Assembly (NCBI RefSeq): GCF_009805705.1
Contig: NZ_VSMB01000008.1
Location: 1-64,000 of the forward strand
Reading direction: 5' to 3'
Origin: Ruania rhizosphaerae
Lineage (GTDB): Bacteria > Actinomycetota > Actinomycetes > Actinomycetales > Beutenbergiaceae
Length of the DNA stretch: 64,000 nucleotides
The position numbers were made by a program, and so were the translations under genes. Under the pieces are notes generated by a model. That model saw only the letters and a program-made list of their open reading frames with translations, made no database searches and was not told the origin of the DNA. Every line of letters begins with the position of its first letter. Positions within the stretch are counted from its first letter, which is position 1. Below, one piece after another: positions 29,479 through 38,628 of the stretch.

Positions 29479-30239
29479 CCTCACGGCCGCCAGGTCGTGA
29501 GCTCGAGCGTGAGCTGCTCGCCAGCACGCCGCTGGTCGCCGGGATGGATGAGGTGGGCCGTGGCGCGTTGGCCGGCCCGGTGTCAGTGGGGGTCGCCGTC
29601 GTGGATGCCACGACGGGACGCATTCCGGTCGGACTGCGTGACTCCAAGCTCCTGCGGCCGCACGTGCGCGAGCGGCTGGTCGCCCCGATCCGGCGATGGT
29701 CCGTGGCCAGTGCTGTCGGGCATGCCGAGCCGGAGGAGATCGACCGGATCGGCATCATCGCCGCGTTACGCCTGGCCGGGTCGCGGGCACTGACCACGCT
29801 GGCCGAGCGCGGCATCGAGCCCGGAGTGGTGATCCTCGACGGTTCGCACGACTGGCTGACCACCCCGGCTCATCTGCCACCACCGGAGCGCCCCGCACCT
29901 CCTGTGCGCACCCAGGTCAAGGCCGACCTGCGTTGCGCGGTCGTCGCGGCAGCGAGCGTGCTCGCGAAGGTGGAGCGCGACGGATTGCTCGTCGAAGCGC
30001 ACGAGCGGTACCCGGCCTACGGGTGGGCGGGCAACAAGGGGTATTCAGCCCCGGAACACCTGGAAGCGCTGGCCACCCACGGTGCATGCCTGTGGCACCG
30101 CCGGAGTTGGTCGCTACCCACCGGACCACGGCCGGTGGCCCAGACGCTGCCGTTGGATGCCCTGGCGACGCCGTCTGCCGGCGCGGACAGGCTCGCCGAC
30201 GTACCGCCGGAAGCCTCCGGGCCGGCGGAGAGTGCATGA
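29475..30239 (+). CDS. rnhB: Ribonuclease HII
   Basis: A 254-residue endonuclease cutting RNA in RNA-DNA hybrids and at misinserted ribonucleotides. [16 protein letters not shown] carries the catalytic Asp25-Glu26; [10 protein letters not shown] and later [13 protein letters not shown] supply the remaining acidic residues. GTG 29475, sharing GTGA with the lepB stop, gives translational coupling and the family N-terminus; ATG 29427 would add 16 Arg-rich residues. The about 35-residue C-terminal tail past the nuclease domain is Ala/Pro-rich. DUF2469 follows as in most actinobacteria. Confidence 0.95.
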   Translation: MTSRPPGRELERELLASTPLVAGMDEVGRGALAGPVSVGVAVVDATTGRIPVGLRDSKLLRPHVRERLVAPIRRWSVASAVGHAEPEEIDRIGIIAALRLAGSRALTTLAERGIEPGVVILDGSHDWLTTPAHLPPPERPAPPVRTQVKADLRCAVVAAASVLAKVERDGLLVEAHERYPAYGWAGNKGYSAPEHLEALATHGACLWHRRSWSLPTGPRPVAQTLPLDALATPSAGADRLADVPPEASGPAESA

Positions 30240-30246
30240 TGGTCTC

Positions 30247-30552
30247 GTGAGCAGTGAGGACCTGGAGAACTACGAGACCGACATGGAGCTCGCGCTCTAT
30301 CGCGAGTACCGGGACGTGGTCGGGCTTTTCTCCTATGTGGTGGAGACCGAGCGGCGCTTCTACCTGGCCAACCACGTCGATCTGCAGGTGCGATCGGCTG
30401 GAGGTGAGGTCTTCTTCGAACTGACCCTGGGCGATGCCTGGGTCTGGGACGTGTACCGCTCGGCGCGGTTCGTGAAGTCGGTACGGGTCGTGACCTTCAA
30501 GGACGTCAACGTCGAGGAGCTCGCGAAACCGGATCTGGAGCTGCCGGGCTGA
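30247..30552 (+). CDS. DUF2469 domain protein
   Basis: A 101-residue acidic, soluble protein highly conserved in actinobacteria next to rnhB; DLENYETDMELALYREYRDV and VVTFKDVNVEEL are near invariant in the family. Biochemical function is unknown. GTG 30247 gives the usual N-terminus. CATGAT (30235-30240) lies six bases before it without Shine-Dalgarno, so leaderless expression from within the rnhB end is possible. yraN follows after 90 bp. Confidence 0.92.
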   Translation: MSSEDLENYETDMELALYREYRDVVGLFSYVVETERRFYLANHVDLQVRSAGGEVFFELTLGDAWVWDVYRSARFVKSVRVVTFKDVNVEELAKPDLELPG

Positions 30553-30642
30553 CGCCCGGCGTCCCGTCGTCCACAACCCCCTCCTGGGGCCCCGGCACCG
30601 GGGAGCGCTGACCACCACTCTGGCCAGCAGGAGGTGGTCGCC

Positions 30643-30999
30643 ATGGCGGCGAAAGACGACGTCGGACGAGCCGGTGAAGAACTGGCAGCGGCATGGCTCG
30701 CACGTGCGGGCCTGGAGGTGCTGGACCGGAACTGGCGGTGCCGGCTGGGTGAGATCGATCTGGTGGCTAGGGACGGCGACGATCTCGTGATCGTCGAGGT
30801 GAAGGCCCGGCGGACGCTCACCTTCGGTCATCCGGCCGAGGCGGTCACGACGGCGAAGCTGCAGCGGTTGCGTCGCCTCGCGGCGCACTGGGTCGCTGAT
30901 CATGAAGTCCGCGCCAGCGGCCTGCGCATCGATGTCCTCGCGATCTGGTGCCCCGACGGGGCGCGGGCGCGGGTGCAGCATCTGCGGGGGGTGAGCTGA
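30643..30999 (+). CDS. yraN: YraN family endonuclease-like protein (UPF0102)
   Basis: A 118-residue protein with a restriction-endonuclease-like fold. GRAGEELAAAWL opens the family, RLGEIDLVARDGDDLVIVEV then KAR includes the D/E...ExK residues of the PD-(D/E)XK nuclease core. Role in DNA metabolism is inferred from association with comM and dprA, as here. AGGAGG lies nine bases before the ATG at 30643; GTG 30634 directly abuts that site. The stop overlaps the comM start by one base (TGATG). Confidence 0.93.
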   Translation: MAAKDDVGRAGEELAAAWLARAGLEVLDRNWRCRLGEIDLVARDGDDLVIVEVKARRTLTFGHPAEAVTTAKLQRLRRLAAHWVADHEVRASGLRIDVLAIWCPDGARARVQHLRGVS

Positions 31000-32537
31000 T
31001 GGCGGTCGGGACGACGTTCTCCGTTGCCCTCGTCGGGCTCACCGGCCACCCGGTGGAGGTGGAGTCGATGCTCACACCCGGCCTGCCGCACGTCCAGGTG
31101 ATCGGACTGCCGGATACGTCGGTGGGGGAGTCGCGCGAGCGGGTGCGAGCCGCCGTCGTGGCCTGCGGGCTGACCTGGCCCATGAGCCGGCTGGTGATCA
31201 GCCTGCGCCCGGCGTCGCTGCCGAAGACCGGGTCGGTGCATGATCTCGCGATCGCCGTCGCCGCACTCGTCTCGGCCGGTCAGGTGCCCGCCGGCCTTGT
31301 CCGGGACCGCGTGCACCTGGGCGAGCTCGGCCTGGACGGACGGGTGCACCCGGTCGCCGGAATATTGCCGGCGGTCGCGGCTGCCGTCGAGCACGGTCAT
31401 CGGGAGGTGGTGGTGCCTGAGGCCAACGCTGACGAAGCGCAGTTGGTTCCCGGGGCACGCGTGACGTCGGTGGCACATCTGGGTCAGCTGGCCGAGCAGT
31501 ACGGAGTCGGCGCGGTCGCCGCCCCCGCTCATCGACCGCGCGTACCGCGTCCTGCGACCCCGGCGCCGGCTCAGGAGCCGGATCTCGCCGACGTCATCGG
31601 TCAGCCGGAGGCGCGCCAAGCGCTGGAGGTCGCCGCCGCCGGCGGGCATCACCTGCTGATGGTCGGCCCACCGGGAGCCGGCAAGACGATGCTCGCCTCC
31701 CGGCTACCGGGCCTACTGCCCGACCTGACCGAACCGGAGGCCGTCGAGGTGACCTCAGTGCATTCGGTGGCGGGAACCTACGACCCGGCGACCGGGCTGA
31801 TGCGTCGTCCGCCCTTCGAAGATCCCCACCACACTGCCACCCAGGTCGCATTGGTCGGCGGCGGCAGCGGGCTACCCCGGCCCGGTGCGATCTCCCGTGC
31901 CCACCGCGGTGTGCTCTTCCTGGACGAGGCTCCCGAGTTTCGCAGCCAGGCCCTGGAGAGCCTGCGGCAGCCGCTGGAGAGCGGCCACCTGGTGGTCGCC
32001 CGAGCGCGTGGCACCGCACGGTTCCCGGCCAGGTTCCAGCTGGTCCTGGCGGCGAACCCCTGCCCGTGCGGCCGGGCCACCGGACGGGGGCAGGAGTGCA
32101 CGTGCAGCCCCATGGCACAGCGCCGCTACTCCGCGCGGCTGTCCGGACCGCTCCTGGACCGGATCGACATCCAGCTCCAGGTCGGTGCTGTCACGCGTGC
32201 CGACCTGCTGGCTCCCGAGCCCGGGGAACCCAGTCGGGTGGTGGCCGAGCGGGTGCGCCTCGCCAGGCGTCGGCAGGCGGAGCGGTGGCGGCGCCAGGGC
32301 TGGCGCACCAACGCCGAGGTACCCGGAAAGGAGCTGCGGGACCGCACGCGGGCAGTCGACCCGCGTGCGCTCACTCCGTTGGAGCAGGCGCTCGAACGGG
32401 GCGCCCTGACACTGCGGGGGATGGACCGGATCGTCAGGGTCGCGTGGACGCTCGCCGACCTGGCCGGGTGTGAGCACCCGGGACAGGACGAGGTTGGAGC
32501 AGCCCTGGCGTTGCGGATGCGGGGTAGCCATGGGTGA
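30999..32537 (+). CDS. comM: YifB/ComM family AAA+ ATPase (Mg chelatase-like)
   Basis: A 512-residue helicase-like AAA+ protein; in Haemophilus and relatives ComM drives branch migration during natural transformation. An N-terminal ribosomal-S5/Lon-like domain (SVALVGLTGHPVEVES) precedes the ATPase with GPPGAGKTMLASRLPGLLP (about 225), LFLDEAPEF and the Cys-rich NPCPCGRATGRGQECTC insertion, then the chelatase-type C-terminal domain. It overlaps yraN by one base and dprA by eight, so the three are one translational unit. Confidence 0.95.
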   Translation: MAVGTTFSVALVGLTGHPVEVESMLTPGLPHVQVIGLPDTSVGESRERVRAAVVACGLTWPMSRLVISLRPASLPKTGSVHDLAIAVAALVSAGQVPAGLVRDRVHLGELGLDGRVHPVAGILPAVAAAVEHGHREVVVPEANADEAQLVPGARVTSVAHLGQLAEQYGVGAVAAPAHRPRVPRPATPAPAQEPDLADVIGQPEARQALEVAAAGGHHLLMVGPPGAGKTMLASRLPGLLPDLTEPEAVEVTSVHSVAGTYDPATGLMRRPPFEDPHHTATQVALVGGGSGLPRPGAISRAHRGVLFLDEAPEFRSQALESLRQPLESGHLVVARARGTARFPARFQLVLAANPCPCGRATGRGQECTCSPMAQRRYSARLSGPLLDRIDIQLQVGAVTRADLLAPEPGEPSRVVAERVRLARRRQAERWRRQGWRTNAEVPGKELRDRTRAVDPRALTPLEQALERGALTLRGMDRIVRVAWTLADLAGCEHPGQDEVGAALALRMRGSHG

Positions 32538-33708
32538 GCAGTGGAGACCGACGTCCGGCGAGGATGTCCTCGCGCGGATCGCGTGGAGCCGTCTCACCGA
32601 GCCCCGGGACAGGGCGGCGGGTCTTCTCCTGGCGGCCCTCGGCGCCGTCGAAGCGTTGCACTGGCTCGACCGTGCCCGCCGTCCCGCCGGCCGGGCCAGG
32701 GCGTTGGCCGAGGTGTCCGGGATCGACCCGGAGGTCGATGCGATCGCTTGGGGTCGGGCGGTCGCCCGCTGGGAACCCCGCCTGCGCGACCTCGACCCGC
32801 GGCGAGAGTTGCAGGTCATCACCCGCCTCGGCGGCTCGGTGCTGGTTCCCGGGGATCCTGCGTGGCCTCCGGGACTGGACGATCTCGGTCCAGAGGCACC
32901 TCACTGCCTCTGGGCCCGGGGAGATCCGGCGCTACTGGCCAGGCCCGCGGTCGCCGTCGTCGGCTCACGCGCGAGCACACCTTACGGCAACCATGTGTCC
33001 GCCGAACTGGTCGCCGGCCTCATCGACGCGGGCCGGGCGATCGTCTCCGGCGGTGCCTTCGGCATCGACGCTGCGGCGCACCGCGCCACCCTCGCCCTCT
33101 ACGGCACACCCGTCGCGGTGATGGCCGGTGGACTCGACAGGTTCTACCCGGCCGCCAACGCCGCGATGCTCGCTCAGGTGGCACAGGACGGCGTCGTGGT
33201 CAGCGAGGCTCCGCCCGGGACCGCTCCGATGCGCCAGCGATTCCTCTCGCGTAACCGCCTCATCGCGGCTCTCGCCGGCGCGACAGTCGTCGTCGAGGCC
33301 TCGTGGAGATCCGGTGCCCTGAGCACTGCGCACCACGCCCTGACCATCGGCCGGCCGCTGGCGGCCGTCCCGGGGCCGATCACCTCGGCCGCGTCGGCGG
33401 GGTGCCACCGGCTGCTTCGGGAAGGGGCGGAGTGCGTCACTGCGGCCTCGGAGGTGGTCCAGCTCCTCGCTCCGCTGGGTAGCGTGGCGGACCAGATGCG
33501 GGATGTACCCGCCGGGCTGCTGGACGACCTCGACCAGGGTCAGGCTCAGGTGCTCGACGCCCTGCCCGCCAGGGCCGCAGCCGATGTGAGTGCGCTGGTG
33601 CGCGCCAGCGGCCTGGCGCAAGCGCAGGTTCGATCGGCACTGGGTTACCTGGAACTGGCCGGCCGCGTGCGGCGCGACGGCCCACGATGGCGGCGGGCCG
33701 GCACATGA
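32530..33708 (+). CDS. dprA: DNA-processing protein DprA
   Basis: A 392-residue protein that loads RecA on incoming single-stranded DNA. The Rossmann-like core shows VAVVGSRASTPYG, IVSGGAFGIDAAAHRATL, FLSRNRLIAALAGATVVVEA and the following WRSGALSTA; an N-terminal helical region and a C-terminal winged-helix (DVSALVRASGLAQAQVRSAL) flank it. ATG 32530 overlaps the comM stop. dprA is widespread also in bacteria without proven competence, so transformation should not be assumed. Confidence 0.95.
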   Translation: MGEQWRPTSGEDVLARIAWSRLTEPRDRAAGLLLAALGAVEALHWLDRARRPAGRARALAEVSGIDPEVDAIAWGRAVARWEPRLRDLDPRRELQVITRLGGSVLVPGDPAWPPGLDDLGPEAPHCLWARGDPALLARPAVAVVGSRASTPYGNHVSAELVAGLIDAGRAIVSGGAFGIDAAAHRATLALYGTPVAVMAGGLDRFYPAANAAMLAQVAQDGVVVSEAPPGTAPMRQRFLSRNRLIAALAGATVVVEASWRSGALSTAHHALTIGRPLAAVPGPITSAASAGCHRLLREGAECVTAASEVVQLLAPLGSVADQMRDVPAGLLDDLDQGQAQVLDALPARAAADVSALVRASGLAQAQVRSALGYLELAGRVRRDGPRWRRAGT

Positions 33709-33778
33709 GCGTTGCCTCGCCCGGGGAAGTCGCGTGCCGCTACGGCGGTCGCGGCGCCCTCAGTGCGAAAGTGGGCCC

Positions 33779-34747
33779 ATGGCAGCCCACGAGCGCGACC
33801 GGATCTCGCAGCGCCCGGGCGATGCGCGGCTGCTCGATGCGTTCGAGACGGCGTTGGTGGCTCAGCGCGGGCATTCCGAGCACACGGTGCGTGCGTACGT
33901 GGCGGACGCGCGGTCCCTGCTGGCGGTCCTACCTCCGCGGGCGGATGTCGAGCCGGAGACCACAGACCTGTCCGATCTGGACCTGAGTGCCTTGCGCGGC
34001 TGGCTCGCCGGGCAGTCCTCCCGGGGCCTGGCACGGGCGACGTTGGCCCGTCGCGCGGCCGCGGCCCGGGCCTTCACCGCATGGGCCCACCGTGCCGGCC
34101 ATCTGGATGTCGACCCTGGTCTTCGCCTACAGGCGCCGAGACCTGACTCGATGATCCCCGAGGTGCTGGAGATCGACGAAGCTGCCGCCGTGCTCGACCT
34201 CGCCCGCTCCCGAACCTGCACCGAGGACGGGCGGACCGACCCGGTAGCGGTGCGCGACTGGTGCGTCCTTGAGGTGCTGTATGCCACCGGAGTGCGAGTC
34301 GCGGAGCTGGTCGGTCTCGATATCGGCGATGTCGACCACCATGACCGCCTCGTCCGGGTGCTGGGCAAGGGCGGCAAGGAACGGATGGTCCCGTTCGGCG
34401 TTCCTGCGGCCCGGGCGCTCGACGCCTGGTCCCGGGTGCGCACGCAATGGCCCGTCCAGGGGCCCGATGCCGGTGCCGCCCTGTTCCTCGGCCTGCGCGG
34501 GGCACGCCTGGGGTCGCGTCAGGTCCGAGACCTCGTGCACCGGATCACTGCTGCTGCGGGCGTACGGGACCTCGCCCCCCACGGCCTCCGGCACTCCGCC
34601 GCGACCCACCTGCTGGCCGGGGGGTCCGACCTTCGCTCGGTGCAGGAGGTGCTCGGCCATGCGTCGTTGTCCACCACACAGCGGTACACACATATCTCGG
34701 CCGAGCGTCTCCGGTCGGCCTTCAGCCAGGCGCACCCGCGTGCCTGA
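33779..34747 (+). CDS. xerC: Tyrosine recombinase XerC
   Basis: A 322-residue site-specific recombinase, probably resolving chromosome dimers at dif with XerD. The N-terminal SAM-like domain (about 20-125) precedes the catalytic domain: ATGVRVAELVGLD (Arg), LGKGGKERMVPFG (Lys), HGLRHSAATHLLAGG (His-x-x-Arg), LGHASLSTTQRYTH (His and nucleophile Tyr). The chromosomal position after dprA is the usual one for xerC. GAAAGT lies six bases before the ATG and no ribosome site is visible. A 7-bp palindrome (34748-34762) follows, before the convergent peptidase gene. Confidence 0.93.
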   Translation: MAAHERDRISQRPGDARLLDAFETALVAQRGHSEHTVRAYVADARSLLAVLPPRADVEPETTDLSDLDLSALRGWLAGQSSRGLARATLARRAAAARAFTAWAHRAGHLDVDPGLRLQAPRPDSMIPEVLEIDEAAAVLDLARSRTCTEDGRTDPVAVRDWCVLEVLYATGVRVAELVGLDIGDVDHHDRLVRVLGKGGKERMVPFGVPAARALDAWSRVRTQWPVQGPDAGAALFLGLRGARLGSRQVRDLVHRITAAAGVRDLAPHGLRHSAATHLLAGGSDLRSVQEVLGHASLSTTQRYTHISAERLRSAFSQAHPRA

Positions 34748-34762
34748 GTCCGGTCACCGGAC
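34748..34762. terminator. Small palindrome between convergent xerC and M23 gene
   Basis: GTCCGGT-C-ACCGGAC is a perfect 7-bp inverted repeat that begins right after the xerC stop and overlaps the last codons of the minus-strand gene. Only six bases separate the two genes, so it might serve both as a short terminator, but the stem is weak and there is no T-tract. Confidence 0.25.
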
Positions 34763-35434
34763 CGGGTACAGCCGGATCTGCACGGGCGTGAGCAACTGCA
34801 TCGGATCGAGATAGACACCGGCGGCGTTGCGCAACCCCCAGTGCAGGCAGCCGGAGCAGTGCCCGCCGGCGGCGAGAGTCCCGATCAGTTCGCCCACCCC
34901 GACGACGTCTCCAGCCTGGACATCCGGCCGGACAGGCTCGTAGGTGGTCCGCAGGCCGCCCGGATGCTCGACCACCACCAGCGGCCGGTCGACCACGACA
35001 CCGGCGAACGTGACCTCCCCGGAACCGGCGGCATGCACTCCGGCGCCGGCTGCGGTGGCGATGTCGACACCCCGGTGCCCGGCCGCCCACGGGGCCGGGG
35101 GAGGGTCGAATCCGCGGACGACGGCGTCTGCAGGGTCCAGGGGTGGCGGCTGTATCGGCCATGTCCAGGTTCCAGGTGGTGACAGCTCGCCGGTGGCCCG
35201 GCCGGCGGCGGGGACGGCGTAGCCAGATCCGGCGGTCAGCGTCACCAGAGAGGTCAGTACCAGCAGGAACGCCAGCATGAGCCGCACGCCCAGCAGGTGC
35301 CGCAGGTGCCGCAGGGTGCGCTCCAGCAGCACCGTGGGCGCACCACTCGATGCGGCCAGGTCGGTGGGTGCGATACGGGCCGGGAGGTGGCGAGTGGTCG
35401 AGGCGTGCTCAGGGGGTGCGGGATGAGTGGACAT
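34754..35434 (-). CDS. M23 (LytM-like) peptidase family membrane protein
   Basis: A 226-residue protein with one membrane helix (about 51-72, LMLAFLLVLTSLVTLTAGSG) followed by an extracellular LytM domain. AGHRGVDIA supplies the first zinc His and Asp; CLHWGLR keeps the last zinc His but has Cys where the HxH motif normally has its first, catalytic His. This H-to-C form is recalled in other actinobacterial homologues and may be non-hydrolytic, so it could recruit or regulate amidases rather than cut peptidoglycan. ATG 35434 is chosen; ATG 35497 would add 21 residues. It is the only minus-strand gene between dprA/xerC and rpsB. Confidence 0.85.
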   Translation of the reverse strand: MSTHPAPPEHASTTRHLPARIAPTDLAASSGAPTVLLERTLRHLRHLLGVRLMLAFLLVLTSLVTLTAGSGYAVPAAGRATGELSPPGTWTWPIQPPPLDPADAVVRGFDPPPAPWAAGHRGVDIATAAGAGVHAAGSGEVTFAGVVVDRPLVVVEHPGGLRTTYEPVRPDVQAGDVVGVGELIGTLAAGGHCSGCLHWGLRNAAGVYLDPMQLLTPVQIRLYPVR

Positions 35435-35543
35435 GATGCCCAGCACATCCGCTCGGGCGGGGTGGCGCTCAGGTGCCGGGGGAGGGCTGTGGATCATCGA
35501 TCACCCGGGCCGTGGCGATGACTCGTGATCGCGGGCGATCGGG

Positions 35544-35587
35544 TATCATCAGACCCGCAGGCGGTGCGCCCACGGGCAAACCGCCTG
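35544..35587 (+). promoter_or_regulatory. rpsB promoter -10 and leader hairpin
   Basis: The interval from 35435 to rpsB (347 bp) holds TATCAT (35544-35549), a good -10 element, and right behind it CAGGCGGT (35558-35565) with inverse ACCGCCTG (35580-35587); inside, GCCC/GGGC extends the stem. The transcript would thus begin at the foot of a hairpin, with about 225 nt of leader before rpsB. Leader control of S2 is known in other bacteria; here it is inferred. Nothing else recognisable fills the gap. Confidence 0.45.
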
Positions 35588-35781
35588 ACATCGCGCGCTC
35601 ACCTACCGGCCAAGCCGGGGTCGCGGTGCGAGGTCCGGAGAGATCCGGTGCCCGCGGCCGTGAGCACCAGGAATACCAGCAACCTCCACACGTGGCGGCT
35701 GCTGGAGAAGACAACCGAGATCGTGCCCGGTCCTCCGGGCACCCGACGCGCAGGCATGCCCTGCGTCAGGAAGGACGAGCC

Positions 35782-36843
35782 ATGGCCGTCGTCACCATGC
35801 GCCAGCTCCTCGAGAGCGGCGTCCACTTCGGGCACCAGACCCGCCGGTGGAACCCCAAGATGAAGCGCTTCATCTTCACTGAGCGCAACGGCATCTACAT
35901 CATCGACCTGCAGCAGTCGTTGCAGGACATCGACCGGGCGTACGAGTTCGTGAAGGAGACGGTCGCACACGGCGGCACGATCCTGTTCGTCGGGACGAAG
36001 AAGCAGGCCCAGGAGGCGGTTGCCGAGCAGGCGACCCGCGTGGGGATGCCCTATGTCAACCAGCGCTGGCTCGGCGGCATGCTCACCAACTTCGGAACTG
36101 TGAGCAAGCGGCTGTCCCGTCTGAAGGAGCTGGAGGAGGTCGACTTCGACGACGTCGCCTCGAGCGCCTTCACCAAGAAGGAGCTGCTGATGCAGCGCCG
36201 CGAGCGCGACAAGCTCGCCCGCACCCTCGGTGGTATCCGCGACATGGCCAAGTTGCCCTCGGCCGTGTGGATCGTGGACACCAAGAAGGAGCACCTCGCC
36301 GTCGCCGAGGCGCGCAAGCTCAACATCCCGATCGTCGCCATCCTGGACACCAACTGTGATCCGGACGAGGTCGACTACCCGATCCCGGGCAACGACGACG
36401 CGATCCGCGCCGTCACCCTCCTCACCCGGGTGATCGCCGACGGTGCCGCTGAAGGGCTCGTGGCCCGCCACGGCGGGGGCAGCTCGAATGCTCCGGCCGA
36501 TGCAGAACCACTCGCCGAGTGGGAGCGTGAGTTGCTCGCTGCCGACGAGTCCGCCGGCACGGGTAGTGAGTCCGGGACCGCCCCGGCCGATTCTCCGGCT
36601 GCTCCCGCGCCCGAGGCTGCTAGCACGGAAGCGCCGGCCACCGAGGCACCGGCCACCGAGGCACCAGCCACCGAGGCGAGCACGACCGATGCTGAGGCTG
36701 CATCCCCGGTAGCGGAGGCTGCTGAGGTTCCGGCTGCTGACGCTGCTGAGGTTCCGGCCGCTGAGGCGGCGGAGGTTCCCGCCGCCGACACCGCCGACGT
36801 GCCTGACACCGACGAGCCTGCCGGCGACAACGCCCAGGGCTGA
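35782..36843 (+). CDS. rpsB: 30S ribosomal protein S2
   Basis: The 353-residue protein is among the last to join the 30S subunit. The first about 235 residues are canonical: [33 protein letters not shown] and [13 protein letters not shown]. The remaining about 115 are an Ala/Pro/Glu-rich tail built of repeats, ATEAP (three copies) and AAEVPA-type units, compared with 241 residues in E. coli. AGGAAGGA precedes the ATG. tsf follows 32 bp downstream, the conserved rpsB-tsf pair; the tail should be disordered and solvent-exposed. Confidence 0.97.
   Translation: MAVVTMRQLLESGVHFGHQTRRWNPKMKRFIFTERNGIYIIDLQQSLQDIDRAYEFVKETVAHGGTILFVGTKKQAQEAVAEQATRVGMPYVNQRWLGGMLTNFGTVSKRLSRLKELEEVDFDDVASSAFTKKELLMQRRERDKLARTLGGIRDMAKLPSAVWIVDTKKEHLAVAEARKLNIPIVAILDTNCDPDEVDYPIPGNDDAIRAVTLLTRVIADGAAEGLVARHGGGSSNAPADAEPLAEWERELLAADESAGTGSESGTAPADSPAAPAPEAASTEAPATEAPATEAPATEASTTDAEAASPVAEAAEVPAADAAEVPAAEAAEVPAADTADVPDTDEPAGDNAQG
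36626..36789 (+). repeat. Codon-level repeats in the S2 tail
   Basis: A 15-bp unit GCCACCGAGGCACCG occurs nearly three times (36637-36681), and a unit encoding AAEVPA recurs three times (about 36715-36789). The repeats keep frame and would change tail length without disrupting S2, as expected of replication slippage. Confidence 0.6.
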
Positions 36844-36875
36844 GACGACCGAGAAGATCTCAGAGAGGATCATTC

Positions 36876-37715
36876 ATGGCGAACTACACCGCCGCTGACA
36901 TCAAGACCCTCCGTGAGCGCACCGGCGCCGGAATGCTCGACGTCAAGAAGGCCCTGGACGAGGCGGACGGCGACCTCGACAAGGCGCAGGAAGTCATTCG
37001 CGTCAAGGGCCTCAAGGGCGTCAGCAAGCGTGAGGGCCGATCGGCCTCGGACGGCCTCGTTGCCGTCAAGATCGTCGACGACGCTCAGGGGCAGGTCGGC
37101 GTCCTGGTCGAGGTGAACTCGGAGACCGACTTCGTCGCCAAGAACGACGTCTTCGTGAACCTGGCCGAGCGGGTGGTCGCCACCGCGCTTGAGTCCGGAG
37201 CGACCGATGCGGAGCAGGCGCTCGCCGCCGAGATCGATGGTCGTCCGCTGTCTGCTGCCGTGGACGACACTGCGGCGACCCTCGGCGAGAAGGTTGTCGT
37301 GCGCCGGGTTGCGCGCCTCAGCGGAGCCAAGGTGACCGAGTACCTGCACCGCACCAACAAGGACCTGCCCCCGCAGGTCGGTGTGCTGGTCGCCTCTGAC
37401 GAGGCCGGTGCCGAGGTGGCGCGCGACGTCGCGATGCACATCGCCGCGTTCTCGCCCACATTCCTCAGTCGCGACGACGTCCCGGCCGACAAGGTCGCGG
37501 ACGAGCGGCGTATCGCCGAGGAGACTGCTCGCAACGAAGGAAAGCCGGAGCAGGCGCTGCCGAAGATCATCGAGGGCCGTCTGAACGGCTTCTTCAAGGA
37601 GGTCGCGCTGCTCGACCAGCCGTTCGCGAAGGACCCGAAGAAGACGGTGGGTCAGATCGTCTCGGAGGCCGGCGGCACGATCACCGGATTCGCACGCTTC
37701 CGCGTCGGTTCCTGA
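36876..37715 (+). CDS. tsf: Elongation factor Ts
   Basis: The 279-residue guanine-nucleotide exchange factor recycles EF-Tu. The UBA-like start TAADIKTLRERTGAGMLDVKKAL and VEVNSETDFVAKN are the two classical EF-Ts signatures, followed by the dimerisation core. GAGAGGAT is correctly spaced before the ATG. It closes the rpsB-tsf unit, as the strong hairpin at 37732-37768 shows. Confidence 0.98.
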   Translation: MANYTAADIKTLRERTGAGMLDVKKALDEADGDLDKAQEVIRVKGLKGVSKREGRSASDGLVAVKIVDDAQGQVGVLVEVNSETDFVAKNDVFVNLAERVVATALESGATDAEQALAAEIDGRPLSAAVDDTAATLGEKVVVRRVARLSGAKVTEYLHRTNKDLPPQVGVLVASDEAGAEVARDVAMHIAAFSPTFLSRDDVPADKVADERRIAEETARNEGKPEQALPKIIEGRLNGFFKEVALLDQPFAKDPKKTVGQIVSEAGGTITGFARFRVGS

Positions 37716-37731
37716 TCGCAGCCGACCATGA

Positions 37732-37768
37732 GGTGTGGCCCCGCCCCGGCACGGGTCGGGGCCACACC
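37732..37768 (+). terminator. Terminator after rpsB-tsf
   Basis: Bases 37732-37748 and 37752-37768 form a 17-bp stem with one mismatch and a GCA loop, beginning 17 bp after the tsf stop. No T-tract. A small perfect palindrome, CTGCCCGCGGGCAG, follows at 37774-37787. Strong intrinsic-type hairpin consistent with transcript end. Confidence 0.75.
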
Positions 37769-37795
37769 CATGTCTGCCCGCGGGCAGGCTCGACG

Positions 37796-37801
37796 TACCA
37801 T
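37796..37801 (+). promoter_or_regulatory. Candidate pyrH -10 element
   Basis: TACCAT stands 57 bp before pyrH and just behind the tsf terminator, so pyrH-frr-cdsA probably start a new transcript here. No convincing -35 is visible. GGAGGAAG before the ATG shows normal leadered translation. Confidence 0.35.
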
Positions 37802-37858
37802 CACCCCTGAGGCCGGTCTCACCCGGCTCCCGAACCGGACCTTCCTGGAGGAAGCTCG

Positions 37859-38626
37859 ATGAGTACCACCACCCCCCACCCCCGGCGCGTCCTGCTCAAG
37901 CTCTCCGGCGAGGTGTTCGGCGGGGGGGCGGTCGGACTCGACCCAGCGGTCGTGAGTACGGTCGCGACCGAGATCGCCGATGCCGCCCGTGCCGGAGTGC
38001 AGGTGGCGATCGTGGTGGGTGGAGGCAATTTCTTCCGGGGAGCTGAACTCTCCCAGAGTGGCATGGACCGCGCTCGCGCTGACTACATGGGCATGCTCGG
38101 GACTGTCATGAACTGCCTCGCCCTGCAGGACTTCCTGGAGAAGGCCGGTGTCACCACCCGTGTGCAGACCGCGATCACGATGGGTCAGGTCGCCGAACCC
38201 TATATTCCGCTGCGGGCCATCCGGCACCTGGAGAAGGGGCGGGTCGTGATCTTCGGCGCCGGGGCTGGGATGCCGTATTTCTCCACCGACACCGTCGCGA
38301 TTCAGCGCGCCCTGGAGACCCACTGCGAGGAGGTCCTCGTCGGCAAGAACGGGGTCGACGGGGTCTACACCGCGGATCCGCGGCTCGACTCCGGTGCCGT
38401 CCGGATCGAGGAGTTGACATTCGACCAGGCCATCCAGCAGGACCTGCGGGTGGTCGACTCCACGGCTCTGGCTCTGTGCCGTGACAACCAGCTCACCATG
38501 CGCGTGTTCGGGATGAACGACCCCGGCAACGTCGCAGGTGCGCTCAAGGGTGAGAAGATCGGAACGATCGTGACGTCGCACCCGCGGCACACTGAGCCAG
38601 GCCAGTCCCAGCACACCAAGGAGTAA
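37859..38626 (+). CDS. pyrH: Uridylate kinase
   Basis: The 255-residue bacterial UMP kinase phosphorylates UMP to UDP and is a GTP-activated hexamer. [13 protein letters not shown] (phosphate-binding Lys and Gly), [25 protein letters not shown] and [14 protein letters not shown] are typical. GGAGGAAG precedes the ATG. frr begins two bases after the TAA, and cdsA four bases after frr, so the three form one operon; pyrH-frr is conserved across bacteria. Confidence 0.97.
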   Translation: MSTTTPHPRRVLLKLSGEVFGGGAVGLDPAVVSTVATEIADAARAGVQVAIVVGGGNFFRGAELSQSGMDRARADYMGMLGTVMNCLALQDFLEKAGVTTRVQTAITMGQVAEPYIPLRAIRHLEKGRVVIFGAGAGMPYFSTDTVAIQRALETHCEEVLVGKNGVDGVYTADPRLDSGAVRIEELTFDQAIQQDLRVVDSTALALCRDNQLTMRVFGMNDPGNVAGALKGEKIGTIVTSHPRHTEPGQSQHTKE

Positions 38627-38628
38627 GA

